From Tibeticola sediminis (GTDB lineage Bacteria; Pseudomonadota; Gammaproteobacteria; Burkholderiales; Burkholderiaceae_C), in assembly GCF_003843835.1 (NCBI RefSeq), contig NZ_RKQL01000007.1:54118-118117 (forward strand): a stretch of DNA of 64,000 bases. The letters are read 5' to 3'. Made by a program: the position numbers and the translations under genes. The notes below the pieces were generated by a model, which was not told the DNA's origin, ran no database searches, and worked only from the letters and a program-made list of their open reading frames with translations. This document shows, in pieces, positions 1-9,098 of the stretch. Position 1 is the stretch's first letter; each line of letters opens with the position of its first letter.

Positions 1-318
1 ATCGACCAGATGATTGCGATCACCCAGCGCGATGCGCCCTGGAGCTTTGGCTACTTCCCAAAATCCGCCGCGGCCTTCCACCAATGGGTCTACAACGGCA
101 AGCCGACGCAGATCGTGCGCAACCACATCGGCTACCTGCGGCTCGACCCCAAGCTGCGCGGCGACCTGATCCGCCAGTGGAACCGGCCGGTCTGGTGGCC
201 GATGGCGCTGCTGGCCCTCGCCGGGTTTGGCTTGGCGTTCGTAGGCTGGCGCGCCTGGCGCCGGCGTGAATTGGAGACGGCCGCGCGCACGCTGGCTCGC
301 GAGGAGGCCACACGATGA
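1..318 (+). CDS. C-terminal end of a peptide ABC transporter substrate-binding protein (partial)
   Basis: Only the last 105 codons are inside the window; the frame is open to base 1, so the gene begins upstream. The visible part fits the tail of a family 5 (peptide/Opp/Dpp type) periplasmic solute-binding protein, then has an unusual hydrophobic segment (motif PMALLALAGFGLAF) followed by an Arg-rich tail, so the protein may be held in the inner membrane by its C terminus. Its TGA overlaps the ATG of the next permease gene (ATGA), showing one operon with the three transporter genes that follow. The family call leans on operon context more than on the short visible sequence. Confidence 0.6.
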   Translation: MDQMIAITQRDAPWSFGYFPKSAAAFHQWVYNGKPTQIVRNHIGYLRLDPKLRGDLIRQWNRPVWWPMALLALAGFGLAFVGWRAWRRRELETAARTLAREEATR

Positions 319-1292
319 TTCGCTACATCCTGCGCCGACTCGGCTACGGCTTTCTCATCCTGGTCGGGGTGAATCTGCTGACCTTCGTGCTGTTCTTCGC
401 GGTCAACACGCCCGACGACATGGCGCGCATGAACATCGGCGGCAAGCGCGTCACCCAGGACGCCATCGACAAGTGGAAGGCCGACCGCGGCTACGACAAG
501 CCGCTGTTCTGGAATGCCCAGCGCGAGGGCACGGCCAAACTGACCGAGACGATCTTCTTCCAGCGCTCCGTGCCACTGTTCGTGTTCGATTTCGGCGCGT
601 CGGACACGGGGCGGGACATCGGCTACGAAATCAAGCAACGCATCGGCCCTTCGGCGGCGGTTGCTGTTCCCACGTTTTTGCTCGGAACCTTCGTGGCCGT
701 GATGATCTCCCTCGGGTTGGTGTTCTTTCGACACACCGCGCTTGAACTCTGGGGGGTTGCGCTCGCGGTGTTCCTGATGTCGATCTCAGGCCTCTTCTAC
801 ATCATCATGGGGCAGTTCCTGTTCAGCAAAGTGCTCAAGCTCGTTCCGGTTTCGGGCTTCTCGACCGGTCCAGACCTGGTGCTGTTCCTCGCACTGCCCG
901 TGGCGATGGGCATCCTCTCGCGGCTCGGCTCCGAGGTGCTGTTCTACCGCACGATGTTCCTCGAAGAAATCGGCAAGGACTATGTGCGCACCGCGCGCTC
1001 CAAGGGCCTGTCCGAAGGCCAGGTGCTGTGGCGCCATGTGCTGCGCAACGCGATGTTGCCCATCCTGACGAGCACCGTCGCCGTGCTGCCACTGCTGTTC
1101 CTCGGGGCGCTGATCATGGAATCCTTCTTTGGCATCCCGGGCCTGGGCAGCTTCACCATCGACGCCATCAACGCGCAGGACTTCGCGGTGGTGCGCGCCA
1201 TGGTGTTTCTCGGTTCGGCGCTCTATATCCTGGGGCTGATCCTGACCGACATCTCCTACACGCTCGCCGATCCGCGCGTGCGCCTCGGTTGA
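315..1292 (+). CDS. yejB: peptide ABC transporter permease, YejB type
   Basis: A 325-residue inner-membrane permease of the DppB/OppB/YejB family. It has an N-terminal membrane segment, a long periplasmic loop, then the cytoplasmic EAA loop near residues 215-240 (KDYVRTARSKGLSEGQVLWR), which docks on the ATPase, followed by the family's closing segments ending in LADPRVRLG. In this family two such permeases form the channel of an importer for oligopeptides; YejABEF of E. coli also takes up the antibiotic microcin C. The start overlaps the upstream stop, and a GAGGAG ribosome site directly after its stop serves the next gene. The Yej rather than Dpp/Opp assignment is by gene order and is moderately sure. 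Confidence 0.85.
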   Translation: MIRYILRRLGYGFLILVGVNLLTFVLFFAVNTPDDMARMNIGGKRVTQDAIDKWKADRGYDKPLFWNAQREGTAKLTETIFFQRSVPLFVFDFGASDTGRDIGYEIKQRIGPSAAVAVPTFLLGTFVAVMISLGLVFFRHTALELWGVALAVFLMSISGLFYIIMGQFLFSKVLKLVPVSGFSTGPDLVLFLALPVAMGILSRLGSEVLFYRTMFLEEIGKDYVRTARSKGLSEGQVLWRHVLRNAMLPILTSTVAVLPLLFLGALIMESFFGIPGLGSFTIDAINAQDFAVVRAMVFLGSALYILGLILTDISYTLADPRVRLG

Positions 1293-1303
1293 GGAGCTCT
1301 TCC

Positions 1304-2779
1304 ATGCCCAAGTTCGTCTTCCTCGCCACCGACCTCGCCCTGCTGGCGATTCTGATCGGCATCGGTGTCTACATCCGACACGCCGCGCGTTCGCCCAGCC
1401 TGCGCCAAACCTGGATCCAAGTGCTGAAGAATCCCTCGGCAGTCTCCGCGGGGCTGGTGTTGCTGCTGTTCTTCTTGCTGGCCACTCTCGATTCCGTGCA
1501 CTTCCGGCCCCGGCTGCCCGCCGCCGATGCGGCGGCAGCCAGCGACGCGCCGGTCGCGTATTCCACGCGCACGCTGTCGCTGCTCGACGTCTTGCTGAGT
1601 GGCCCGCGCGAAGCCGTGGAACGTACCTATTCCGTCCCCCTCGGCACGCATCAGTTTTCCAAGGAGTCCGTCCTCGTCAACGGCAAGATGGTGCGCGACT
1701 TTCCCCGACTGGCTTACGGTGGTCGGCATCTGCAAGACCCCGCGCGCGACTGGCTGCCCGATGTGCTGCGGAAATCGGCAGCCGGTCTCGCCGCGGGCCT
1801 GCTCGCCTCGGCCGCGCTGTGGCTGCTCGTGACTTGGCGCTTAGGAAAGAACGCTGCGCAGCCCCTGGGGGCGAGCTTTACCCGGCTCTGGCATGGGCAC
1901 ACGGCCTACCCTTGGCGCGCGGCCCTGTGGACCTTGAGCGTGCTCTTGCTGCTGGTGGGCTGGCTGGCGGCGCTGTGGCCGTACTACCACGTCATGGGCA
2001 CCGATCAAACCGGCAATGATGTTCTTTTCCAGGCCATCAAATCCGTGCGCACCGCGATCGTCATCGGTTCGCTGGCGACGCTCGCCACGTTGCCCCTGGC
2101 GATTCTGTTCGGCGTGCTCGCTGGCTATTTCAAGGGTTGGGTCGACGATGCGATTCAATACCTCTACACGGTGCTCTCGTCGATTCCGTCGGTGCTGCTG
2201 ATCTCGGCCTTCGTGCTGCTGATTCAGGTCTTCATCGACAAAAACCCCAATCTCTTCGCCACCGGCTTGGAACGCGCCGATGTTCGGCTCTTCCTGCTGG
2301 CGGTGGTGCTGGGCATCACCGGCTGGGCGCAGCTCGCGCGACTGCTGCGCGCCGAAACGCTCAAGCTCGGCGAGCTGGACTTCGTGCAAGCCGCCCGCGC
2401 CTTTGGCGTGTCCGATGCCGGCATCATGCGCCGCCACATCCTGCCCAACCTGATGCACATCGTCGTCATCGTGGCGGTGCTCGACTTCTCCGGGCTGGTG
2501 CTCTACGAGGCCGTGCTGTCTTACGTAGGTGTGGGCGTGGACCCGAGCACCAACAGCTTTGGCACCATGATCAACGGCGCGCGCAATGAGATGTCGCGCG
2601 ACCCGGTGGTGTGGTGGAACCTGGTGACCGCGTTCAGTTTCATGGTGACCTTGGTGCTGTCGATGACGCTGTTCTCGAGCGCCGTGCGTGAAGCCTTCGA
2701 CCCCCGTGCGCGAAGCTTCCGCGTCCACAAACTGCCGCCGCCCCGGACGGCTTCAGCCGCCGCTTCCTCGAAATCCTGA
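1304..2779 (+). CDS. yejE: peptide ABC transporter permease, YejE type
   Basis: Second permease subunit (491 residues) of the importer. The ATG at 1304 is preceded by GAGGAGCTCTTCC. The protein has an N-terminal membrane segment, a long soluble insert containing SVPLGTHQFSKESVLVNGK, then the conserved MGTDQTGNDVLFQAIK block near residue 230 and an EAA loop (LGELDFVQAARAFGVSDAG) near residues 350-370. The GTDQTGRDV-like block and the length near 490 residues are usual for YejE/DppC-like subunits with an extended N-terminal part. It works as partner of the preceding permease. The next gene starts 5 bases after the stop. Confidence 0.85.
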   Translation: MPKFVFLATDLALLAILIGIGVYIRHAARSPSLRQTWIQVLKNPSAVSAGLVLLLFFLLATLDSVHFRPRLPAADAAAASDAPVAYSTRTLSLLDVLLSGPREAVERTYSVPLGTHQFSKESVLVNGKMVRDFPRLAYGGRHLQDPARDWLPDVLRKSAAGLAAGLLASAALWLLVTWRLGKNAAQPLGASFTRLWHGHTAYPWRAALWTLSVLLLLVGWLAALWPYYHVMGTDQTGNDVLFQAIKSVRTAIVIGSLATLATLPLAILFGVLAGYFKGWVDDAIQYLYTVLSSIPSVLLISAFVLLIQVFIDKNPNLFATGLERADVRLFLLAVVLGITGWAQLARLLRAETLKLGELDFVQAARAFGVSDAGIMRRHILPNLMHIVVIVAVLDFSGLVLYEAVLSYVGVGVDPSTNSFGTMINGARNEMSRDPVVWWNLVTAFSFMVTLVLSMTLFSSAVREAFDPRARSFRVHKLPPPRTASAAASSKS

Positions 2780-2784
2780 TCCCC

Positions 2785-4689
2785 ATGCTGACCGTCGATC
2801 ACCTCTGTACCGAAATCGATGCCGAGACCGGCGTCGTGCGCGCCGTCGATGCGCTCTCGCTGACCCTGGAACGCGGGGAGACCTTCGCGCTGGTGGGAGA
2901 GTCCGGTTGCGGCAAGTCCATGACGGCCATGTCGCTGCTGCGGCTTTTGCCCGACAGCGGCCGCGTCGCCGCGGGATCCGTGCGCCTCGGCGAAACCGAC
3001 CTGGTTCAATTGCCTGAAGCCAAGATGCGCGATTTTCGAGGCCGTCGCATCAGCATCATCTTTCAGGAGCCTTCGACCAGTCTGAACCCCATCATGACGG
3101 TGGGGCGTCAGATCATCGAAGTCATCGAGCGCCACACCGCGCTGCGCGGTGCCGATGCACGACGGCGTGCCATCGAGTGGCTCGATCGCGTCGGCATCCC
3201 CGAGCCCGAGCGGCGCATCGACACCTACCCGTTCCAGATGTCGGGGGGGCAGAAGCAACGCGTGATGATCGCGATTGCGCTGGCGGCCGAGCCCGACATC
3301 GTCGTCGCCGACGAACCCACCACGGCGCTCGACGTTACCATCCAGGCCCAGATTCTCGACCTACTGAAGTCGCTGCAGCAGTCGCAACGCCTGGCCATCC
3401 TGCTCATCACGCACGACCTGGCGGTGGTCGCCCAGATGGCTCACCGGGTCGGCATGATGTACGCCGGCCAGCTGGTCGAGGTGGCCGAAGCGGCCGAATT
3501 CTTCGCGCGGCCGCTGCACCCCTACGCCGTGAGCCTGTTCCAGGCGCTGCCGGACGCCGCCAAGCGCGGACAGCCATTGGCTTCGATCCCCGGCCAAGTC
3601 CCGCCGCTCAACCAAAGCTTTACGCGCTGCCGCTTTGCGAACCGCTGCAGCCACGTCATGCCCCGCTGCGAGCAAACGCCACCCGACCTGGTCGACATGG
3701 GGCACGGGCACCAGGTGCGTTGCTTTCTCTACCCCGAGGCCGAGCGTGCGCCCGCGACACCCACCCGGGTGGACCTGCGCTCGCCTACGACACTGCAGCC
3801 CACTGGGGCCCACGAGCGCGCCGCCGCAACGGCCGAAACGCTGCTGGAGCTCAGGGACTATCGCGTCTGGTTCCCGATCCGCAAAGGTTTGCTGCAGCGC
3901 ACCGTGGACTACGTCCGCGCGGTCGATGGCGTGTCGCTGAAGGTCGCCGCCGGCTCGACGCTCGCCCTCGTGGGCGAGTCCGGCAGCGGCAAAAGCACGG
4001 TCGGCAAAGGCCTGCTGCAGTTGTTGCGGCAGACCGCGACGATCAGCGGTCAAGCCCTGTTGCGCGGGCAGCCGCTCGATGCGCTCGAGGGCGAGGCCTT
4101 GCGCGCGGCGCGACGCCGGCTTCAGGTGGTGTTTCAAGACCCCTTCGCATCGCTGAATCCGCGCATGCGGGTCAGCGACATTCTCGAAGAAGGCGTGGCT
4201 GCGCTCCGCACCGACCTCGACGCCCGGGAACGCGGCCGCAGGATCGCCGCCTTGCTTGACCGCGTGGGTCTGCCGTCCACGGCCGGACAGCGATTCCCGC
4301 ATGAGTTCTCCGGCGGACAGCGGCAACGCCTGGCCATCGCCCGAGCCCTCGCCGTCGAACCGGAAATCATCGTGGCCGATGAGCCCACCTCGGCCCTCGA
4401 CGTGTCGGTGCAGGCGCAAATCCTCAACCTCTTCAAAGAGCTGCAACAGGAACTCGGCGTCGCCTATCTGTTCATCACGCACAACTTCGGCGTGGTCGAG
4501 TACTTGGCCGACGAAATCGCGGTCATGAAAGCCGGAAAACTCGTCGAGGCGGGGCCCGCCGATCAAATTCTCACGCGACCGAGCGATCCATACACCCAGG
4601 CGCTCCTTGCTGCCGTCCCACGGCTAACCGTGGCCGAGGCGTTCCTCGAAGAGCGGGCCAGGGGTTCGAGTAGCTTAAATGAAAGTTGA
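2785..4689 (+). CDS. yejF: peptide ABC transporter, fused double ATP-binding protein, YejF type
   Basis: A 634-residue protein with two complete ABC ATPase domains in tandem, the hallmark of YejF/DdpF-type importers. The first has Walker A GESGCGKS, signature SGGQKQR and Walker [13 protein letters not shown]; the second has [15 protein letters not shown] and [12 protein letters not shown]. Between them is the Cys-containing oligopeptide-transporter C-terminal block ([15 protein letters not shown]). It would hydrolyse ATP to drive peptide uptake through the two permeases. The last few codons (GSSSLNES) run into the left end of an IS607 element, so the natural C terminus may have been replaced; this is past the catalytic parts and need not inactivate the protein. 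Confidence 0.9.
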   Translation: MLTVDHLCTEIDAETGVVRAVDALSLTLERGETFALVGESGCGKSMTAMSLLRLLPDSGRVAAGSVRLGETDLVQLPEAKMRDFRGRRISIIFQEPSTSLNPIMTVGRQIIEVIERHTALRGADARRRAIEWLDRVGIPEPERRIDTYPFQMSGGQKQRVMIAIALAAEPDIVVADEPTTALDVTIQAQILDLLKSLQQSQRLAILLITHDLAVVAQMAHRVGMMYAGQLVEVAEAAEFFARPLHPYAVSLFQALPDAAKRGQPLASIPGQVPPLNQSFTRCRFANRCSHVMPRCEQTPPDLVDMGHGHQVRCFLYPEAERAPATPTRVDLRSPTTLQPTGAHERAAATAETLLELRDYRVWFPIRKGLLQRTVDYVRAVDGVSLKVAAGSTLALVGESGSGKSTVGKGLLQLLRQTATISGQALLRGQPLDALEGEALRAARRRLQVVFQDPFASLNPRMRVSDILEEGVAALRTDLDARERGRRIAALLDRVGLPSTAGQRFPHEFSGGQRQRLAIARALAVEPEIIVADEPTSALDVSVQAQILNLFKELQQELGVAYLFITHNFGVVEYLADEIAVMKAGKLVEAGPADQILTRPSDPYTQALLAAVPRLTVAEAFLEERARGSSSLNES

Positions 4690-4720
4690 ATGTTCTTGCG
4701 CAGTATTGTATATTTTGATC

Positions 4721-5350
4721 ATGTCTCGCAAGATGGTCAGCATTCAAGAGGCCGCCGAGTTCCTGGGCGTGTCGCCTCAGACCCTGCGCCGCTGGGAGCG
4801 CGAGGGTCGGCTTTTGGCCGATGAGCGCACGCCGGGTGGCCGGCGCCGCTATGACCTTGCGCGGCTTCGGCCAGAGCAATTCCGCGCACCGGAGACGCCA
4901 CGCCGCACCATCGCCTACGCACGGGTCTCCAGCCACGATCAGAAGGACGATCTGGAGCGGCAAAAGCAGGTGCTCGAACTCTATTGCGCCCGCCAAGGCT
5001 GGACGTTCGAGGTCATTGCCGACCTGGGTTCCGGCATGAACTATCAAAAGAAGGGCCTGAAGCGCCTGCTCGATGCGATCATCGATGGTCAGGTCGGGCG
5101 CTTGGTCATCACGCACAAAGACCGGCTGCTGCGCTTTGGCGCGGAACTGGTGTTCGCCATCTGCGAGGCGAAGAGCGTCGAAGTCGTGATCCTCAACCAG
5201 GGCGAGGACACGATGTTCGAGGAAGATTTGGCAAAAGACGTGCTGGAGATCATCACCGTCTTCAGCGCCCGGCTGTACGGCAGCCGCTCCCGCAAGAACC
5301 AGAAGCTCATCGAAGGCGTGCGGGCCGCCGTGGAGGCTGCGCAATGCTGA
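4721..5350 (+). CDS. tnpA: IS607 TnpA serine recombinase
   Basis: A 209-residue transposase. Residues 1-35 form a MerR-type helix-turn-helix (SIQEAAEFLGVSPQTLRRWE) and residues from about 60 form a serine recombinase domain beginning TIAYARVSSHDQKDDLERQK, with the nucleophilic serine in ARVSS. In this family TnpA cuts and rejoins DNA through a circular intermediate with little target specificity. An in-frame start at 4679 is possible, but the ATG at 4721 gives the usual family N terminus. The stop overlaps the tnpB start by a few bases, implying translational coupling. Confidence 0.9.
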   Translation: MSRKMVSIQEAAEFLGVSPQTLRRWEREGRLLADERTPGGRRRYDLARLRPEQFRAPETPRRTIAYARVSSHDQKDDLERQKQVLELYCARQGWTFEVIADLGSGMNYQKKGLKRLLDAIIDGQVGRLVITHKDRLLRFGAELVFAICEAKSVEVVILNQGEDTMFEEDLAKDVLEIITVFSARLYGSRSRKNQKLIEGVRAAVEAAQC

Positions 5351-6579
5351 TTGCCCACCGCATCGCGCTCGATCCGAACAACGTGCAGGCGACGTATTTC
5401 GCTCGCGCCGCTGGGACGGCCCGCTTTGCCTACAACTGGGCGCTAGTCCACTGGAAGTGCCAGTACGAGGCATGGAAAGCCGACCCTAGCCTGCCCAAGC
5501 CTTCTCAGCAGTCCTTGCGCCGCCAGCTCAACGCCATCAAGCGCGAGCAGTTCCCTTGGATGCTCGAAGTCACGAAGAATGCGCCGCAGATGGCGATCAT
5601 CCAGTTGGGGCAGGCGTTCCAGAACTTCTTCGCTGGCCGTGCCCGCCATCCGCAGTTCCGCAAGAAGGGTGTGCACGACCGCTTCACGCTCACCAACGAC
5701 CAGTTCGACATCGACGGTTCGCGCATCCGCATCCCCAATCTGGGCTGGGTGCGCATGCGCGAGCCGTTGCGCTTTGCTGGCAAGCTCATGTCGGCCACCA
5801 TCTCCCGTGTGGCCGACCGCTGGTTTGTCAGCATCACCGTGGACACGCCCGACAGTTCGCACCTGTCCAAAGCCGAAAACCAAGGCGCGGTAGGCGTTGA
5901 TCTGGGCGTGTTGGCACTCGCAACGCTCTCGACGGGAGAGGCCATCCCTGGCCCCAAGGCGCACACCGCTCTGCTGGCCCGTCTCAAACGGTTGTCCAGG
6001 AGCCTATCGCGCAAGCAAAAAGGCTCGACCAACCGCAAGAAGGCCAGGGCCAGACTGGCAAAGCTGCACGTCAGGATCGCCAACATCCGCGCGGATGCGC
6101 TGCACAAGCTCACGACAGACCTCACGCGCCGGTTCCACACCATCGGCATTGAGGATCTGAATGTGCGCGGCATGGTGAAGAACCGCCATCTGGCGCGCTC
6201 CATCATGGACATGAGCTTCTTCGAGTTCAGGCGGCAACTGGAATACAAGGCCGCGATGCGCGGCGGCGAGATCGTAGTGGCAGATCGCTTCTTTGCCAGC
6301 AGCAAGATATGCTCGGCGTGCGGGCACAAGCTCGACGATTTGCCGCTGTCGGTGCGCCGGTGGACGTGCCCAGACTGCGGCGCGGTTCACGACCGCGATG
6401 TGAACGCGGCGATCAATCTGAAAAAAGTGGCCGAGAGTTCGGCTGGCGGCTGCCAGCCCTTTCAGCGACAAGCTGATTGCTCGGCGACAGCCTGTGGAGA
6501 GGCGGGCTCTGGCCTTGGGCGCAAGCTCAAGACGAAACCGGCCTCTATGAAGCAGGAAGTCAGCTTTGTTCCTGTGTGA
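5344..6579 (+). CDS. tnpB: IS607 TnpB RNA-guided nuclease
   Basis: A 411-residue TnpB, normal length for the family. The split RuvC active site is visible: VGVDLGVLALATLSTG (Asp near residue 190), IGIEDLNVRGM (Glu near 275) and HDRDVNAAINL (Asp near 350). A zinc ribbon CSACGH...CPDCG lies just before the last motif. TnpB proteins cut DNA using an RNA from the transposon's right end and protect the element from loss. All catalytic residues are present, so this copy looks active. The C-terminal 60 residues, Ser/Gly/Lys rich, overlap the expected guide-RNA region. Confidence 0.92.
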   Translation: MLIAHRIALDPNNVQATYFARAAGTARFAYNWALVHWKCQYEAWKADPSLPKPSQQSLRRQLNAIKREQFPWMLEVTKNAPQMAIIQLGQAFQNFFAGRARHPQFRKKGVHDRFTLTNDQFDIDGSRIRIPNLGWVRMREPLRFAGKLMSATISRVADRWFVSITVDTPDSSHLSKAENQGAVGVDLGVLALATLSTGEAIPGPKAHTALLARLKRLSRSLSRKQKGSTNRKKARARLAKLHVRIANIRADALHKLTTDLTRRFHTIGIEDLNVRGMVKNRHLARSIMDMSFFEFRRQLEYKAAMRGGEIVVADRFFASSKICSACGHKLDDLPLSVRRWTCPDCGAVHDRDVNAAINLKKVAESSAGGCQPFQRQADCSATACGEAGSGLGRKLKTKPASMKQEVSFVPV

Positions 6580-6696
6580 GCAGGAATGAGTAAGTCTGAT
6601 GGAACGGTATAGCCCGCGCGAGACGGCCGTGTTTCCATGCGATAATTGGCGCGGCATCTTTGCCGTGCGAGCGTAAGCTCGCATCCTGCAGAGTCA

Positions 6697-6750
6697 GCGG
6701 CTGTAGCTCAGTGGATAGAGTATCGGCCTCCGAAGCCTATGGTCATGTAG
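6697..6750 (+). pseudogene. truncated tRNA-Arg 5' fragment
   Basis: The acceptor 5' strand, D arm and anticodon arm match the intact tRNA-Arg 94 bases downstream (start GCGGCTGTAGCTCAGTGG, anticodon loop CTCCGAA), but the sequence then departs and no T arm or 3' acceptor strand follows. A perfect hairpin GCGAGC-GTAA-GCTCGC lies just upstream at 6667-6682. Between this fragment and the intact tRNA is a stretch (about 6761-6785) resembling sequence found right of both att copies, so this looks like the scar of an earlier insertion or loss at the same tRNA. Confidence 0.8.
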
Positions 6751-6790
6751 GCTTCATGTGAAAATTTGACGATGGGCCCTGCGCCCAAAT

Positions 6791-6866
6791 GCGGCTGTAG
6801 CTCAGTGGATAGAGTGTTGGCCTCCGAAGCCAAAGGTCGTGGGTTCGATCCCCGCCAGCCGCGCCA
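6791..6866 (+). tRNA. tRNA-Arg (anticodon CCG)
   Basis: A complete cloverleaf: acceptor GCGGCTG pairs with CAGCCGC, discriminator G, encoded CCA; the anticodon stem TTGGC/GCCAA encloses CTCCGAA, giving anticodon CCG for codon CGG; the T loop is TTCGATC. Its 3' half is the left attachment site of the island, and integration leaves the tRNA intact, as is usual for tyrosine-integrase elements that use tRNA genes. Confidence 0.97.
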
Positions 6867-6874
6867 AATCAATG
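6819..6874 (+). other. left attachment site of the genomic island
   Basis: This 56-bp segment, from the anticodon arm through the tRNA 3' end and 8 bases beyond (…GCGCCAAATCAATG), recurs at 63202-63257 with a single mismatch (CCAAAGG against CCAAGGG). The integrase operon starts about 2 kb inside. Direct duplication of a tRNA 3' end flanking an integrase-bearing region is the standard mark of an integrated element. Confidence 0.9.
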
Positions 6875-7219
6875 GGTTATCCATTACTTTTAGTGTATTT
6901 TCTCGATACCTGCTTTCGGTAAGCTGGGCGAGGCATGCCATCACAGGTAAAAAAGCCTTGTGGTCATCTGACTTTTGAGACTCGCCGGTTGTGCCCAACT
7001 TGTGCCGAACCTGTGCCACGCAGGGTAGGCTACTCGATATAAATTGACCATAGGCTCTGTGCCTTGCAAGAAGCAGATTTCGGGATGCTCCCCGAGCCGC
7101 ACGGGTACTCTTCCTTACGCGCCCCGTCGCTATCTCTAGATCTCGATATCGGTATCGACGTCGGCGTGAGTTCGACGTGCTGAGCTGCCCCCGCTTCCCG
7201 TACCATCGGTTTGGAACAT

Positions 7220-8077
7220 TTCCGCGGGGTTGATGAACTTTACTCTTGCGTTGGTGTCATGCGGGCTGCGTGGCGATGCGGCGATCCGAACCGTGCCGGC
7301 GGGACGCGGCCGCAGTTGCTGGGAGGCCGCACCTCGTTGAAATCGACCCGCCACTTGGCGATCTCGTGTCGCGGCTGCGCCAACGTCTCGAACCAGTGCT
7401 CGTTGAGGCACTCGTCGCGGAACCTTGCCGTTGAAGCTCTCGATTTACGCGTTCTGCGTCGGCTTGTCCAGCTGGTTCAGGATGTGCCTGACGCCTCGGG
7501 TCATCGCCCGCGCCAGGAACGCGCGACTGGTGAACTCCGGCCCTTGGTCCGTTCGCACCGCTCGCGGGTAGCCGCGGAACCGGGCCGCCTGATCCAGCAC
7601 CCACACGACGTACTCGCGCCGATGCCGCGGTCCACCGCGATCTCCGCGCACGCGTGGCTGAAGTCGTCGGGGATCGTCAGGCTTGATCCGGCGCCCGTTG
7701 GCCAGGCTGTCGCTGACGCAATCCATGCTCCACACCTCGTTGATCGCCTCGCACTGGTTCAGGGGCACGCGTTCGAGCTTCAGCCGCTTGCTACCTCGGC
7801 GTTTGCGCACCACCAGGTCACCCAGCCGATACAGCCGGTAGACCCGCTTATCGTTGACCTCTGTGCCACGGAGCAAGTCGGCAATGCGCTGGTGGACGAA
7901 GCGCCGGCGCTCGTGCGCCAGCTTGGTGATGCGTTGGCTCATGTCGCGGTCCGCCTCGGCTCGTCGAGCTGGATGGCGCCAGATGTCGCGCGCGAGGCCC
8001 ACCAGCGCACACGCCCGCCGCTCGCTGATCGCTGATCGCTGATCGCTGATCGCACTGTCTTGCAGCATCTTGCCCAC
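7220..8077 (-). pseudogene. IS3-family transposase OrfB, broken by frameshifts
   Basis: The minus strand reads an IS3 OrfB: a helical N-terminal part, then KRVYRLYRLGDLVVRKRRG, INEVWSMDCVSDSLANGRR and RAVRTDQGPEFTSRAF, the rve integrase core. The frame breaks after GRRIK and again before the third catalytic region, whose residues are spread over other frames down to about 7220. A GATCGCT tandem run near 8025-8050 falls at the start of the gene. The better preserved relative at 20030-20745 shows what the lost frame should encode. Not functional. Confidence 0.8.
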
Positions 8078-8100
8078 CGCCCGTCTCTTGACCGGTGGGC

Positions 8101-8367
8101 TCAGCGCTTTACCCCGAAGGCTACCTTCAGTGCTTCGCCCTCCAGCGCCGCTTCGGCAAGCAGCTTCTTAAGCCTGGCGTTCTCGGCTCCAAGCTCGCGC
8201 AGCCGCTTCGCGTCGCTGGCCTCCATGCCGCCGAACTTGGCCAGCCACTTGTAGAACGTGGCCGTGCTGAAGCCTTCCCAGCGGCATAAGTCCGCCACGT
8301 TCACGCCGGCGTCAGCCTGGCGAATGAGCCCGATGATCTGCTCTTCCGTGAACTTGCTCTTGCGCAT
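8101..8367 (-). CDS. IS3-family transposase OrfA
   Basis: An 88-residue OrfA with an N-terminal helix-turn-helix (MRKSKFTEEQIIGLIRQADA, then CRWEGFSTATFYKWLAKFGG) and a leucine-zipper-like end (RELGAENARLKKLLAEAALE). In IS3 elements OrfA is fused to OrfB by programmed frameshifting to make the active transposase; here OrfB is broken, so OrfA alone would at most act as a regulator. Start at 8367 chosen because AAGGA lies about 8 bases upstream. Confidence 0.85.
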   Translation of the reverse strand: MRKSKFTEEQIIGLIRQADAGVNVADLCRWEGFSTATFYKWLAKFGGMEASDAKRLRELGAENARLKKLLAEAALEGEALKVAFGVKR

Positions 8368-8475
8368 CGCGCTTCCTTTGCGTTGCACGGATTTTGTTCC
8401 TTTTCCGTGCTACGGAATTCGGGGAGCCGGTCTGTCTGCCACGACCTCGCCGTGGATGGAGCGGCGTGCAGCCCT

Positions 8476-8688
8476 TCAAGGGGATTCGTCGGGTACGTGT
8501 TCCAACAATTCGTCAACGCCGACGCCGAGATGGGCGCAAAGCTTGTCCAGCACATCGAGCTCGACACGCTCAGCCGTTTCGTAATAGAGCCGCGTGAGCG
8601 TGCCCCGGTTGATGCCTGTAGCTCGTGACACGTCACTGATCTTGAGCTTGCGTTCGCCTAACAGGCGGGCGAAGTGACAGCGAATCAT
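8476..8688 (-). CDS. XRE-family repressor, probable regulator of the integrase operon
   Basis: A 70-residue helix-turn-helix protein (KISDVSRATGINRGTLTRLY at residues 16-35, then DVLDKLCAHLGVGVDELLEH). It is transcribed away from the excisionase/integrase genes, with a 146-bp region between, the classic layout of an element repressor. Small Cro/C1-type proteins of this length bind operators as dimers. A related tail (LDKLCSYFGVADGELLEH) occurs at 63619-63700 beyond the right att site, supporting the view that it belongs to this element family. Confidence 0.85.
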   Translation of the reverse strand: MIRCHFARLLGERKLKISDVSRATGINRGTLTRLYYETAERVELDVLDKLCAHLGVGVDELLEHVPDESP

Positions 8689-8730
8689 CGCACAGCCCAG
8701 ATAAAACTGATCTTCAGTGGGTCAAAATGC

Positions 8731-8759
8731 TTGCAAACAGTTTCGTACTCTGTCATAAT
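8731..8759 (+). promoter_or_regulatory. sigma70-type promoter for the excisionase/integrase operon
   Basis: TTGCAA (8731-8736) and CATAAT (8754-8759) are spaced by 17 bases, upstream of the start at 8835 and divergent from the repressor gene. It is a good vegetative promoter by sequence; repression by the neighbouring XRE protein is an inference. Confidence 0.6.
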
Positions 8760-8834
8760 AACCTGCAGGAGATCGGAACGGTTTTGAAAAGGCCGTAAAG
8801 ACCTCCTAGTGTACTAGTTGTCAGGAGACTTACA

Positions 8835-9098
8835 GTGGAAAACATCACGAGCAATCCTAGGGTGCCTCTCACCTATCTCACGACCGAGGAGCTGGCGCAA
8901 CGCATCAAATACGACGTACGCACGATCCGCGACCGGCTCAAAGACAGCGTGCTGCTGGAGGGGCGCCACTACATCCGCCCCTTTGGTGGGCGCAAGACGC
9001 TCTACATCTGGGAGCACATCGAAGCGGACATGGGGCGCCGCTCGAGCCAATCCGGCGTCGCGATCCCGCTCGTGGGGGGAGGGATGATCTATGGCTAG
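8835..9098 (+). CDS. excisionase-like DNA-binding protein
   Basis: An 87-residue protein starting at GTG, with AGGAG seven bases upstream. The N-terminal part is a winged-helix/AlpA-like DNA-binding domain (LTTEELAQRIKYDVRTIRDR, then a beta-hairpin around RHYIRPFGGRKTLYIW). Such proteins bend att DNA and steer tyrosine integrases toward excision. It overlaps the integrase start by 8 bases, so the two are made together. No close family name can be given from sequence alone. Confidence 0.75.
   Translation: MENITSNPRVPLTYLTTEELAQRIKYDVRTIRDRLKDSVLLEGRHYIRPFGGRKTLYIWEHIEADMGRRSSQSGVAIPLVGGGMIYG

Larger units (their letters stand above)
4679..6600 (+). mobile_element. IS607-family insertion sequence
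   Basis: Two overlapping genes typical of IS607: a serine recombinase with an N-terminal MerR-like helix-turn-helix (TnpA) and a TnpB nuclease. The left boundary lies near 4680-4720, inside or right at the end of yejF, and the right boundary lies shortly after the tnpB stop at 6579. IS607 elements lack terminal inverted repeats, so the exact ends cannot be read from sequence alone. In this family the 3' end of tnpB and the right end encode the guide RNA (reRNA/omegaRNA) used by TnpB, which would lie at about 6450-6600. Confidence 0.85.
7136..8390 (-). mobile_element. degenerate IS3-family insertion sequence
   Basis: An intact orfA and a frameshifted orfB on the minus strand. Removing this IS would leave about 350 bp between the tRNA and the XRE repressor gene, matching the spacing from the right att copy to an XRE remnant at 63619-63700, so the IS entered the island's left end after integration. 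Confidence 0.8.

Noticed and set aside
6667..6682. Perfect GCGAGC-GTAA-GCTCGC hairpin upstream of the tRNA fragment as a terminator
   Set aside because: No T-run follows and it lies just before the tRNA sequence; it may be IS607 end structure or chance.
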